Notes under the pieces: generated by a model
Database searches by the model: none
What the model was told of the DNA's origin: nothing
Seen by the model: only the letters and a program-made list of their open reading frames with translations
Assembly: GCA_028279185.1 (NCBI GenBank)
Contig: JANQSS010000258.1
Location: 62,001 to 126,000, forward strand
From: Saprospiraceae bacterium
GTDB taxonomy: Bacteria > Bacteroidota > Bacteroidia > Chitinophagales > Saprospiraceae
Direction: 5' to 3'
Length of the DNA stretch: 64,000 bases
Part shown: positions 54,430 through 62,608 of the stretch, piece after piece
Numbering within the stretch: position 1 is the stretch's first letter
How the letters are laid out: every line of letters starts with the position of its first letter
Program-made: the position numbers and the translations under genes

Positions 54430-54495
54430 TGTCAAGGCAATTTTTAATTACTTCACTTTATGAAATTATTAGCAAGGTCGATTAAAAATAAAAAA

Positions 54496-55962
54496 ATGAA
54501 AACACAAGTAGTATTCCTTTTAACAATGTTTATCCTTCAATGCTCGCTATATTCGCAAAAGTACATAGTAGCAGAATTCAAAGATGCTGATTTGAATGTC
54601 GACAGCCGTCATTTGAAAGAATTAGGTGATGGAAATTTAATTATTACGGCTGCAAAACGATGTTATACTCCCGGAGCGATAGATGTCTCGGGCTGCCCTA
54701 GGGGGCGTTACCTTATAAACCTGTCTACGCAAGGCGATACCTCATGGACGTCGAACCTTCAGTTAAGCCATAATAGTATACATGAAGATTACTATGAATA
54801 TGCAGATGGCACATATTCTTTCTTGACCTCGCATCGAGTGGGAAACGATTGTAACAATGTTTATCATGACCTGATGAGAAGAACACACATGTACTTCATA
54901 AATGAATTTGGAGCAATAATCGATACATTGAGGCTCAATGTTGATTGTGATTTTCAGATGTTTGATTATTCAAAGAATAGAAGTGACGATGTCTTTGCGA
55001 TTGCAAAGTTTGAGACATACAATCCTGACTCAAGTTATAGTTTAATCCAAAAAATCAATGAGAATCGATCATTGGGTGATCAATTTTTATTACCACAGAA
55101 TATAAAATATTACAACATTGTACATGACCAAAGCGATGATATATTTTTTCTAGGATCGGACTACCAAAACGATAGTATGGTTATTGGGTCAATGGACTCG
55201 TTGGGAGCATTGATTTACTTAAATTCTTATTTTCCTCAAAGATTGTCATCGTGGGTCAAAAACCCAATAGTCACATTGTCAAATAATTTGCTTGTTCCGA
55301 TTCGGAGAAGAGATACTATAAATACGAGCAAGACATGGACGGAGTTGTTGGCTGTCGATTTTCAAGGTAATCTATTATGGCAGAAGTCCTTCGAGGGAGA
55401 TTTCATGGGTGCCATTACTCAGCGAAAATCAGGTGAAATACTATTTGCCTATTCAAATTTTGTTGACACAATGAGTTACAAACACTCGAATATCGTATTA
55501 GAAGAACTAAATGAATCTGGTGAATTACTGCGAAAAACAGAATATGATATCAATGGAGGTCATGATACGCCTAAATCAATTATAGAAACTAGTGACAAAG
55601 AGGTCTATATACTGGCAAACTCAAATTGTTGTAATTTTGATACGATAATCGGCCCTTCCAAAATGTACTTATTGCTGGACACGGTTGGTCTTATGAGTAA
55701 TGTAGAACTACTCAAAAATAAAGAAATTGACGTCACAATTCATCCAAATCCGGCGAGCGATCGTGTGCAGCTCCGAACGGATTATAATCATGAATATTAT
55801 AATATTAGTATTTACAATATATATGGTGATATTTTTTACGAGGGGGTTGTATATTCTGAAATGTCAATTGATTTGAGTGATTTAACCAACGGCATGTATA
55901 TTGTCTTGCTTGAATCCAATCTGGGTAAAAAAGGTGCTACAAAATTAATAATCGCCAATTAA
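54496..55962 (+). CDS. secreted protein with T9SS sorting domain, unknown function
   Basis: 488 residues from ATG 54496 with signal peptide (KTQVVFLLTMFILQCSLYSQ). The middle part is a repetitive beta structure, with strand pairs such as GNLIITAAKRC, YSFLTSHRVGND, DVFAIAKFETYN, DDIFFLGSDYQND, GEILFAYSNF and EVYILANSNC, like beta-propellers of secreted Bacteroidota proteins. Por sorting domain VTIHPNPASDRVQLR ... GMYIVLL at the end. It starts 66 bp after the TIR gene on the same strand, so it may be co-transcribed. Confidence 0.78.
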   Translation: MKTQVVFLLTMFILQCSLYSQKYIVAEFKDADLNVDSRHLKELGDGNLIITAAKRCYTPGAIDVSGCPRGRYLINLSTQGDTSWTSNLQLSHNSIHEDYYEYADGTYSFLTSHRVGNDCNNVYHDLMRRTHMYFINEFGAIIDTLRLNVDCDFQMFDYSKNRSDDVFAIAKFETYNPDSSYSLIQKINENRSLGDQFLLPQNIKYYNIVHDQSDDIFFLGSDYQNDSMVIGSMDSLGALIYLNSYFPQRLSSWVKNPIVTLSNNLLVPIRRRDTINTSKTWTELLAVDFQGNLLWQKSFEGDFMGAITQRKSGEILFAYSNFVDTMSYKHSNIVLEELNESGELLRKTEYDINGGHDTPKSIIETSDKEVYILANSNCCNFDTIIGPSKMYLLLDTVGLMSNVELLKNKEIDVTIHPNPASDRVQLRTDYNHEYYNISIYNIYGDIFYEGVVYSEMSIDLSDLTNGMYIVLLESNLGKKGATKLIIAN

Positions 55963-55983
55963 CAAAACGTACTTATTCCCGAT

Positions 55984-56826
55984 TTACGTAATAAACGAAT
56001 CAAAGTTATTAATCGGACGGTAGTTTAGCTCTCTTTTTGCTTTTTCGATCGAGTAAACTCTGTCTATTCTGTCCGGAAATTTCCAATTACTTTTGGAATA
56101 AAATGTTTCTGCTTCCGGAAAATACGAACAAATTACATTTTTCGGATTATTGTAGAGCTCAACTAAGTCTGCTTTTCTAAAAGGACTGTCATTCGATATA
56201 TTGTATAGCTCAAAAGACTTGAATTTTGTTTCCAATGCCAATTGATGTGCTTTTGCACCATCCTTCTCATCCAGTCCGCGATAGATTCTATGGTTTGCCT
56301 TCGTATTATCGTCTTCGGGTAAAAATCTTGATACGCGTAGAACGGTAGTTTCAAGTCCTTCTTTTTCAAAATAATCTTTACAGAGTTGCTCGCAAGCCAG
56401 CTTTGTAATGTCGTAAATATCCCGTGGCTCGGGTATTAAATTTTCGTCGACCCATACGGCTTGTTTATCATTGACCATGGCTGTTCCATAAATGGATGTA
56501 CTACTCGTAAAAATAAATTTAGGTATGCCATTTTCAATCGATGCAGAAAGTAAATTATTGGTCCCATGAATATTCGTATCTATAAACTGATCTCTGGGAT
56601 AGTTCAGGTCTGTATGCCTTCCATGTAATGCGGCAGTATGAATTATTGCCTCAATCCCCTGTGTCAACTCCTTTATAACATGGCGGTCTCGAATATCAGC
56701 GCATACATCCGTTGTTTCTCCCGGTAAAAGGTCAATGCCCAACACCTTATACGTATTCGTCCGTAGCAATCGAACAATCTCTTTTCCCAGTTTTCCGGAT
56801 GATCCTGTGACTACTATTTTCTTCAT
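55984..56826 (-). CDS. NAD-dependent epimerase/dehydratase (extended SDR)
   Basis: 280 residues. Rossmann motif TGSSGKLGKE (GxxGxxG), LGIDLLPGETTDVCADIRD, catalytic Ser-Tyr-Lys in TSSTSIYG and YDITKLACEQ. The sequence fits nucleotide-sugar epimerases and related NAD-dependent SDR proteins, and is shorter than typical UDP-glucose epimerases. Sugar substrate cannot be read. Single gene. Confidence 0.87.
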   Translation of the reverse strand: MKKIVVTGSSGKLGKEIVRLLRTNTYKVLGIDLLPGETTDVCADIRDRHVIKELTQGIEAIIHTAALHGRHTDLNYPRDQFIDTNIHGTNNLLSASIENGIPKFIFTSSTSIYGTAMVNDKQAVWVDENLIPEPRDIYDITKLACEQLCKDYFEKEGLETTVLRVSRFLPEDDNTKANHRIYRGLDEKDGAKAHQLALETKFKSFELYNISNDSPFRKADLVELYNNPKNVICSYFPEAETFYSKSNWKFPDRIDRVYSIEKAKRELNYRPINNFDSFIT

Positions 56827-57019
56827 CTCAACTCATTTTGGAGATAAAAATGAAGTCAGCAATATAGTAGCCAGCAAATATGAAATGATGATCTGTGGTA
56901 TTGTTGGATGTAGCATCTATCATGCTTTATCAGATTAGTATTTAAATGCGGAATATGTCAAATCCTATATTCAAAATAAAAAATTACGTTGGTGCTTTGT
57001 CACGTGGAGGCATGTACTG

Positions 57020-58690
57020 TTAAAAACTAATTATATGTTCCGTTATCTCTCCGGTTTTAATCGTCACATGCGTGGTCTTATTCAATTGCGGCTTTGGTCC
57101 AATTGCTTGTGCCGACAACTCGTAGCTACCTGGTGGCAATGTTATCAAAGTTGGTTCAGATGAAATGGCTCTTCTGAATACTTCTTTCCGTACCCCATCT
57201 GAATAAATATATACGCGACTTTTTTGATCGGCTCCATCTTTTACCGATGACAAACGTAACGTACCACTTTCGAAATTGTGTTTAGCAGTCGTACTTTCGC
57301 CTTGTTTTACTTCGACCTGTTCTATGCGATATGTCTGGTTCGCGCCTACCGGAAAAAGTGCCTTTAATAACACGTCATAAACTCCTGGTGTAAGTACAAA
57401 GGATTTTTCCCCAATTGATCTACCTTGTACCGCTTGGTTTTTAGTTTCTTTCGAATATACTCGAATAGTGGCATCCCAATCTTCTTGATTGTTCGTGGCG
57501 TGAACGATTAACGTACCTGTTTTAAAGTTATGTGCAATCTCATTAAGCTGGCCGGCTTGTATTTCTACATCTTCGATTTTATGTTCGATATCATCTCCTT
57601 TAGCCGACAACATTTTTATTTCAACATCGTAATTTCCAGGTGTCAATTCTGTTGTCACCGTTTTTTTTGAATATGTTCGCTTTGTCGTAATTCTTTTTCC
57701 AGATTTTTTTTCATTCACGTATACCATAGCATCACAGGGCTCATCATTTGACAATACAGTGATGGATAATGAACCTCCATCAAAGGATACTGTTTTATGC
57801 CCCATTTCGTCCTCCGAATTACATTTATACTCCAATGTCACCGGTGTGATGGCCGAACCTGCCAATGGCTTTATTGTTATCTCATATTTCCCTGGATGTA
57901 AATACAAAAAAGCCGTGTCCGAAAAAGTACGAGACGCACTCGAATATGTTTCTGTCGATTCAATGCGATCCGCACGAACATGTGCGTCAATTGGAGATCC
58001 ACCTTTTGTTGCATACAGTGAAAAATTATATTGCCGATTATCCACCGAATTATCTGTCGCTTTTTTGAGCACATCTTGCAGACCTGAAGCGTTTTGCGCA
58101 TCATAATACTGCCCGTCACCAGCTTCAGTAGCACATTTCAACTGATCGGTTTCATCTTCTTTCAATCCAAATCCGACGATGTGTAACTTAAAATCGATCC
58201 CTTCTTTCTTAGCTGCTGTCACAACGTCGCAAATATTTCCACCACAAGATTCAATTCCGTCTGTGATCAATATGATGGTGGCTTTCTGCTGATTTTTTCG
58301 CAGTTCATCTATTACGAGTAAAGCCGAATGTGCAAGTGGTGTTTTACCCAGTGGCTTAATCCTTTCCAGTGCTTGAACAACTTTGTTTTTATCCTTATTT
58401 GGTAGGCCGACGACAAATTCCACATCCTGGCAATCGCCTTTTTGGCGGTGACCGTAGGCGACAAGTCCAATGTCCTGTCCTTCGGCAAGGTCGGTCACAG
58501 ATTGTGTGAGTACCTCTGTTGCGACCTTCATTTTAGTCTTTCCTTCCATTTGTCCCCACATGGAACCGCTGGCATCGTAGATAAAATAAATCGGCGATAA
58601 TTGTTGTGCGCCAAGTGATGTGGATAGTGAAATAATTGTGACGCAAAAAACAATAGTCGTTGTTATCTGTCGAAATAGGTTGTAATTCAT
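57020..58690 (-). CDS. secreted VWA-domain protein with PEGA-like repeats
   Basis: 556 residues with signal peptide (FRQITTTIVFCVTIISLSTSLGAQ). VWA domain at about 33-210 with MIDAS DASGSMWG, a conserved T (PLGKTPLAHS) and D (LITDGIESCGG). The rest is four units of about 75-85 residues with the PEGA-like pattern LTPGNYDVEIKM, LTPGVYDVLLKA, LPPGSYELSAQA and a KHNFESGTL/AHNFKTGTL start. Binds metal and protein partners at the surface; related to the Mg-chelatase-like VWA proteins only through the VWA fold. Confidence 0.85.
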   Translation of the reverse strand: MNYNLFRQITTTIVFCVTIISLSTSLGAQQLSPIYFIYDASGSMWGQMEGKTKMKVATEVLTQSVTDLAEGQDIGLVAYGHRQKGDCQDVEFVVGLPNKDKNKVVQALERIKPLGKTPLAHSALLVIDELRKNQQKATIILITDGIESCGGNICDVVTAAKKEGIDFKLHIVGFGLKEDETDQLKCATEAGDGQYYDAQNASGLQDVLKKATDNSVDNRQYNFSLYATKGGSPIDAHVRADRIESTETYSSASRTFSDTAFLYLHPGKYEITIKPLAGSAITPVTLEYKCNSEDEMGHKTVSFDGGSLSITVLSNDEPCDAMVYVNEKKSGKRITTKRTYSKKTVTTELTPGNYDVEIKMLSAKGDDIEHKIEDVEIQAGQLNEIAHNFKTGTLIVHATNNQEDWDATIRVYSKETKNQAVQGRSIGEKSFVLTPGVYDVLLKALFPVGANQTYRIEQVEVKQGESTTAKHNFESGTLRLSSVKDGADQKSRVYIYSDGVRKEVFRRAISSEPTLITLPPGSYELSAQAIGPKPQLNKTTHVTIKTGEITEHIISF

Positions 58691-59079
58691 GATTTAAAAG
58701 TAAAGTAAACGTGTGGCCATACTAATTTCCTCATTTGTCCAATTCAGATATCGAAATAATTCTTAATTTGAATTTCGTATTTAGGACTATAGTAATCCAA
58801 TACGACTAAGTTAAGCAGCTGTCCGGAGTTTTGCAACTTTATATAATTAATGTTTGCTACTGTGAATGAAAACAGGATTTAGTCCTATTTTGATGAGCTT
58901 GAGTGTACATCTTGTCATTTACTTTCATTCAACCGCTTGATGGGATATTCATTTTTTGTCGTGATACAAAAAATGAACCAATAAAATAAAGATGAATTAA
59001 TTGCTTACCCGTAAGGCCGCTGCAGCACTCTCCCTAATTCGTCAGGCCTCCCGCTTTAATACAACTTATTGATAATCCA
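58691..59079. other. intergenic stretch with one dispersed hairpin
   Basis: 389 bp. The only structure is the perfect hairpin at 58948-58977, followed by AT-rich sequence. Confidence 0.5.
58948..58977. repeat. dispersed T-rich hairpin, copy 3
   Basis: TTCATTTTTTGT-N6-ACAAAAAATGAA, perfect 12 bp arms and a six-base loop. Same design as 45782 and 47737. Confidence 0.65.
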
Positions 59080-59334
59080 TCAATCTCCCAATATGATGTA
59101 TTCAGGCGTCACTTCGATAACGTCGAAATCTTTGTCCAAAACCTGAATAACGGCAGCTTTTGAATTGTAATATATATTTGGACTAAATCCCTGATAACCT
59201 TGCGCAGCCAAGGGTGACAAAACGAATACATCTTGGTCAATCATACCACAGTACATTAACCTGAATGACCCTTTCATAAAGCCTCTTTTCATTTTCAGAA
59301 CCGTGCCAACGTATATTTTGTATTCCAAGCTCAT
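59080..59334 (-). CDS. small hypothetical protein
   Basis: 84 residues from a good ATG. The sequence (MSLEYKIYVGTVLKMKRGFMKGSFRLMYCGMIDQDVFVLSPLAAQGYQGFSPN...DVIEVTPEYIILGD) looks like a compact beta domain with KIYVGTV and FSPNIYY, and has no low complexity. No family recognised. Single gene. Confidence 0.55.
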   Translation of the reverse strand: MSLEYKIYVGTVLKMKRGFMKGSFRLMYCGMIDQDVFVLSPLAAQGYQGFSPNIYYNSKAAVIQVLDKDFDVIEVTPEYIILGD

Positions 59335-59559
59335 CGTCTCTTTTTTTCAAACATACTTATTTTTAAGTTATGTGCGGCGTGCTTTGCCCCTACTTTGTTC
59401 CAGGGGACATTTGTGCAAATCAGATCATGACGATAATTCCTACATTATAAATGAATGGCATGCCATCATTTCATGTGGTGTTTAAGATGCGACGTGCATG
59501 GGTATCGGTTGGTGTATGCTATGTATGGGCGTTTAGCTCACATAGCCGCATACACTTTG

Positions 59560-60138
59560 TTACCTGCTGGCTTCTTCTTCAAATTCATTACAATCTAATC
59601 TTATTTCTTGTCTTTTTAATTTACTTTTCAAAAAATTACAATAATGGTTATTTTTTTTATCACCGTTATAATATTTACAGTTGAAACAGGTTCGTTGGAC
59701 TTGAATCAGATCTCGTTGGTTTAGTTGGAAAATTAATTTTGCTAAAGTATCATAAACCGCACTTAAATCTTGCTCTTGAAATAATGATAATTCTTCCTCA
59801 AAAGGAGTAGCATATTCACACAAATTACTGACCAGTTCTGTTCCTAAAGGTGTGAGGGATAAATTATATCTGCGATTGTCCATTGGTGAGAAATCTTTCT
59901 CCAAATAGCCCTTTTTTAATAATACTCTCACCGCATCACTTACCGTGGCTTTTGTCACATTAAATTCCTTAGCCAAATAACTAACGCTACATATTTCCGT
60001 TTTGTGGTTGGCAACAAATAAAAGCATCTGTATTTGAATTGGGCTTATACCATGCACTTTCGCCTTTTCCCAAAGTAATGCTTTTAATGCCTCCGAAAGT
60101 CTTTCTAATCCGTTTAATATTTTTGCTTCTAAATTCAA
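59560..60138 (-). CDS. MarR-family regulator with C-terminal four-Cys cluster
   Basis: 192 residues from a TTG (the frame is open further, with no ATG). The winged helix has CSVSYLAKEFNVTKATVSDAVRVLLKKGYLEKDFSPMDNRRYNLSLTPLG. The extra C-terminus carries C-x2-C-x10-C-x15-C (CFNCKYYNGDKKNNHYC ... LDCNEFEEE), a likely Fe-S or zinc site, which makes a redox- or metal-sensing repressor probable (inference). Its promoter region and those of the upstream operons carry related palindromes, so it should control the whole cluster 59560-62410. Confidence 0.88.
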   Translation of the reverse strand: MNLEAKILNGLERLSEALKALLWEKAKVHGISPIQIQMLLFVANHKTEICSVSYLAKEFNVTKATVSDAVRVLLKKGYLEKDFSPMDNRRYNLSLTPLGTELVSNLCEYATPFEEELSLFQEQDLSAVYDTLAKLIFQLNQRDLIQVQRTCFNCKYYNGDKKNNHYCNFLKSKLKRQEIRLDCNEFEEEASR

Positions 60139-60160
60139 TTTTTCGGTTTGAATGAAAAGA

Positions 60161-60192
60161 ATTAGGATTACTTCAAAGTTAGTAATCCTAAT
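60161..60192. promoter_or_regulatory. operator of the Cys-rich MarR regulator
   Basis: ATTAGGATTACT-N8-AGTAATCCTAAT is a perfect 12 bp inverted repeat, 23 bp before the gene start. Each arm resembles the boxes TTAGGAATCCTAA at 62079 and TAGGAATCCTA at 62399. A minus-strand TTTG at 60174-60177 lies in the centre. Confidence 0.75.
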
Positions 60193-60201
60193 TGCATTTT
60201 G

Positions 60202-60468
60202 CTAATTGCAGTCCTCCATCTCGATTATGAAGTAACCTTTTTTGAACAATTTCTGCCTCCCACGCAGGACTTAACCTTTCAATATGATAAAGCCTATATT
60301 GCTTTGAAGTAAATGGCTGTCCTTCTTGCTCCTTTGTTTTGAGATATTCCTTCCCATAGTTAAAAATGGCAGTGGTGTCCTTTATTTCAGCGGGGCAATA
60401 ATGTCGAAATGCATAATGTTCCCTTCTTTTTTGGTCACATAGGTATCCCAGACATTAACCTTTTTTTG
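60202..60468 (-). pseudogene. frameshifted DUF2024 gene
   Basis: Reading across frames on the minus strand gives VNVWDTYVTKKEGNIMHFDIIAP, then AEIKDTTAIFNYGKEYLKTKEQEGQPFTSKQYRLYHIERLSPAWEAEIVQK, then GYFIIEMEDCN and a TAG at 60202. This is the full DUF2024 domain (VWDTYV...MHFDI...FNYGK.YL...HIE...GYFIIEME.C). Frames change at about 60391 (one base missing) and at a T6 run 60238-60243 (one base extra), and the start at the T7 run 60461-60467 is out of frame with the nearby ATG. Homopolymer errors could explain part of it. Confidence 0.75.
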
Positions 60469-60506
60469 GACTATATTTCCATTTTTGAATTGTTTTTAAT
60501 TGATAA

Positions 60507-60540
60507 AAAGCAGCACACGCCACTATTATGACGTGTGCTG
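60507..60540 (-). terminator. terminator between the secreted paralogue operon and the DUF2024 pseudogene
   Basis: CAGCACACG (60511-60519) pairs with CGTGTGCTG (60532-60540). On the minus strand the stem is followed by CTTTTTAT. It ends the operon of the two secreted paralogues 27 bp after the second stop. Confidence 0.75.
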
Positions 60541-60566
60541 AAATGATGATTTTTAGTGATGTCATT

Positions 60567-61304
60567 TTATTGAACTTGATAAGGTAGTGATAAATCTTCC
60601 GATAAAATTTCATACACTTCATACACTCCTAACAAGGGTAATTCGGAATTGGATGTGTTGACCTGCATACGAGCAGCAACAGCATCGAAATTGAAATCCG
60701 TTCTATTGTTTACAAAAGCTGAAGGGATGACTACCGTGATGGAATTACCTTCAGTCAAAACCTGATACCCGGGAGAATCCATGTACATCGGCATTCCGGG
60801 ATTGGTAGGCGGCAACTCCACATTAGGGTCGTCCATTTCAAATTGTTTCACCGACAATCCGCCATCTACTCTTGCATCATCTACCAACAAAACCCAATGT
60901 GAATGCCATATTGCCCCATCATTCGTATAGTCTTGATCATTGTTTTCATCCCAAAGTGGCGTATCATCAAAATCAGGATGTGAGGTCAATGCCATTGCCA
61001 CTATACCTTCAGTATTTCCAAAACCAACATCGTTAGTATTCAAAGTGGTTGGAAAAACATATCCTAAAACGGGTGCTCCGTCCAATTGTCCAACAGGTGA
61101 TGGGATCGTCGCACCGGCTAATCCATCTACCTCCATTGTCATTTCTATTTGTTCCAGTTCTTCATTGTAAAGGGCAGTAGTTGCAGTCAGGTCAAAACTT
61201 TCATCAACCATGGGTTCCGGATTATCATCATCTTGAGAACAGGCAGCTATCATTAATGATATTCCCAAAATCATAATTACTGCCAAATTTTTGAACAACT
61301 TCAT
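60567..61304 (-). CDS. lipoprotein of unknown family, paralogue B in the MarR cluster
   Basis: 245 residues. Lipoprotein signal ILGISLMIAAC (Cys22). The mature part is closely similar to the protein at 61324: LDGAPVLGYVFPTTL, GFGNTEGIVAMALTSHPDFDDTPLWDE, IWHSHWVLL, VDGGLSVKQF, LPPTNPGMPMYMDSPGY, FNFDAVAARMQVNTSN, LLGVYEVY and LSLPYQV. The His and Asp rich middle (HPDFDD, IWHSHW) could bind metal. I know no named family. Starts 19 bp after the paralogue A stop, so co-transcribed. Confidence 0.85.
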   Translation of the reverse strand: MKLFKNLAVIMILGISLMIAACSQDDDNPEPMVDESFDLTATTALYNEELEQIEMTMEVDGLAGATIPSPVGQLDGAPVLGYVFPTTLNTNDVGFGNTEGIVAMALTSHPDFDDTPLWDENNDQDYTNDGAIWHSHWVLLVDDARVDGGLSVKQFEMDDPNVELPPTNPGMPMYMDSPGYQVLTEGNSITVVIPSAFVNNRTDFNFDAVAARMQVNTSNSELPLLGVYEVYEILSEDLSLPYQVQ

Positions 61305-61323
61305 GCGTTTTAATTTTAATGAT

Positions 61324-62055
61324 TTAATGATTTACCGTGTATGGTAAAGACAAGTCGCCGGAAGCAATTGAATAAACGGAATATACCCCAAGCATGGGAT
61401 AATCAGGATTAGAAGTATTAACCTGCATGTAGGCGGTCACCGCATCAAAATTGAATTGCGTTTTATTGCTCATGCGATATGCCGGAACAACAACCCGAAT
61501 AGTATTTCCTTTCGTGATAACAGGATGCCCGGGAGAGTCCATGTACATAGGCATTCCGGGATTGGTCGGAGGTAAGGTGACATTATTGTTATTTGGGTCA
61601 AATTGTTTGACTGACAATCCCCCGGCTACTCTTGAGTCCTCCGCCAAAACCACCCAATGCGGATGCCATATTACCCCATCATTTGCATAATTACGGTCGT
61701 TATCTTCATCCCACAAAGGGGTGTCATCAAAATCGGGATGTGAAGTCAATGCCATTGCAACGATACCTTCTGTGTCACTAAAACCCACGTCAGTTGGTTT
61801 TAATGTGGTTGGAAAAACATATCCCAAAACCGGTGCTCCGTCCAATTGTCCGAACGCTATGGGGATTGAATTGCCGGCCAAGCCTCCGGTTTCAATCGTG
61901 AAAACCAACTGGTCTAATCGGTCGTCAAAAACAACAGATGTGTTGGTGATTTTTAAATCTGTACTGGTGCTAAAAGCAGGGTCTTCGTTTTCTCCTTGTG
62001 CAAATACAGAAAGAGAAACAGTGAAGACAAGTAGGAAAATTGTTACTTGTTTCAT
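61324..62055 (-). CDS. secreted protein of unknown family, paralogue A in the MarR cluster
   Basis: 243 residues with signal peptide (MKQVTIFLLVFTVSLSVFAQG), no lipid Cys. Over the mature part it shares most residues with the lipoprotein downstream (LGYVFPTTL, SHPDFDDTPLWDE, IWHPHWVVL, GGLSVKQF, LPPTNPGMPMYMDSPGHPV, MQVNTSN). One copy therefore stays soluble and the other is lipid anchored. Its promoter has the palindrome TTAGGAATCCTAA 24 bp before the ATG. Confidence 0.85.
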   Translation of the reverse strand: MKQVTIFLLVFTVSLSVFAQGENEDPAFSTSTDLKITNTSVVFDDRLDQLVFTIETGGLAGNSIPIAFGQLDGAPVLGYVFPTTLKPTDVGFSDTEGIVAMALTSHPDFDDTPLWDEDNDRNYANDGVIWHPHWVVLAEDSRVAGGLSVKQFDPNNNNVTLPPTNPGMPMYMDSPGHPVITKGNTIRVVVPAYRMSNKTQFNFDAVTAYMQVNTSNPDYPMLGVYSVYSIASGDLSLPYTVNH

Positions 62056-62078
62056 TGAAAAAAATTTTGAATTATTAA

Positions 62079-62091
62079 TTAGGAATCCTAA
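62079..62091. promoter_or_regulatory. MarR box upstream of the secreted paralogues
   Basis: TTAGGAATCCTAA, a perfect palindrome around a central A, located 24 bp before the ATG at 62055. It matches the box at 62399 and each half of the operator at 60161-60192. Confidence 0.75.
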
Positions 62092-62114
62092 CTGTTTGAA
62101 TTAAAAAAATAGGA

Positions 62115-62348
62115 TCAAGACTTTACATCTGCCATAGAAGCCCCAAAGTTGATATGGAGTATGTTGCCATTTGGAGTGACCAAAGCCGGTACGGATTTAA
62201 CTCCAGCTTTTTCAGCCTCTTCTATACGGCTACTGTCCTCTCCAAAGTGAACCACCTCTACACTTTCGGCTCCGATTAAGTTGATGATGTTCTGTTCTGC
62301 ACTTGCACATACCGGACATCCTGCGTGATAAAAAATTGACTTACTCAT
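62115..62348 (-). CDS. thioredoxin-like/glutaredoxin-like CxxC protein
   Basis: 77 residues. Active-site C-P-V-C at residues 11-14 (FYHAGCPVCASAEQN), cis-Pro in GVKSVPALV, and the small size of a glutaredoxin. N-terminal strand SIFYHAG and NILHINFG as the last strand. It should reduce disulfides or transfer electrons in the cytoplasm. Its promoter carries the same palindrome as the regulator and the secreted paralogues, which suggests a thiol-stress response (inference). Confidence 0.85.
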   Translation of the reverse strand: MSKSIFYHAGCPVCASAEQNIINLIGAESVEVVHFGEDSSRIEEAEKAGVKSVPALVTPNGNILHINFGASMADVKS

Positions 62349-62388
62349 TTTTGATAAATTTTAAAGTGATTAAGCAAAATTGCTGGCA

Positions 62389-62420
62389 CAAATATAGATA
62401 GGAATCCTAACTAATGCAAA
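62389..62420 (-). promoter_or_regulatory. promoter of the CxxC protein with MarR box in the spacer
   Basis: On the minus strand TTTG (62417-62420), a 20 bp spacer, TATATTTG (62389-62396). The spacer contains the palindrome TAGGAATCCTA (62399-62409). This is the same layout as the marR promoter at 49968-49999, where another palindrome sits in the spacer. Confidence 0.75.
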
Positions 62421-62608
62421 TATTTTTTCAAATTTTGTGTTTTCCTTCGAAATTATCGGTTTGGTGAACAGGTTTTTGGTTGGTGTTTCTTGTTCTTTTT
62501 TCTTGCTTGCGGGTATCTTACAGATTACTTGAGCATATTGTCTGCACATACGTCTTAACAAAGGGACGTATAAAATCATCCTCCCGGTTCGTTTGGTTTT
62601 CAACCTAC

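Noticed and set aside
53389..55962. TIR gene and its neighbour as a classical anti-phage operon
   Set aside because: The neighbour is a T9SS-secreted protein and no known defence effector or sensor is adjacent.
62370..62603. 77-codon minus-strand frame rich in Lys and Arg
   Set aside because: It covers the mapped promoter and operator of the CxxC gene and has no recognisable domain.
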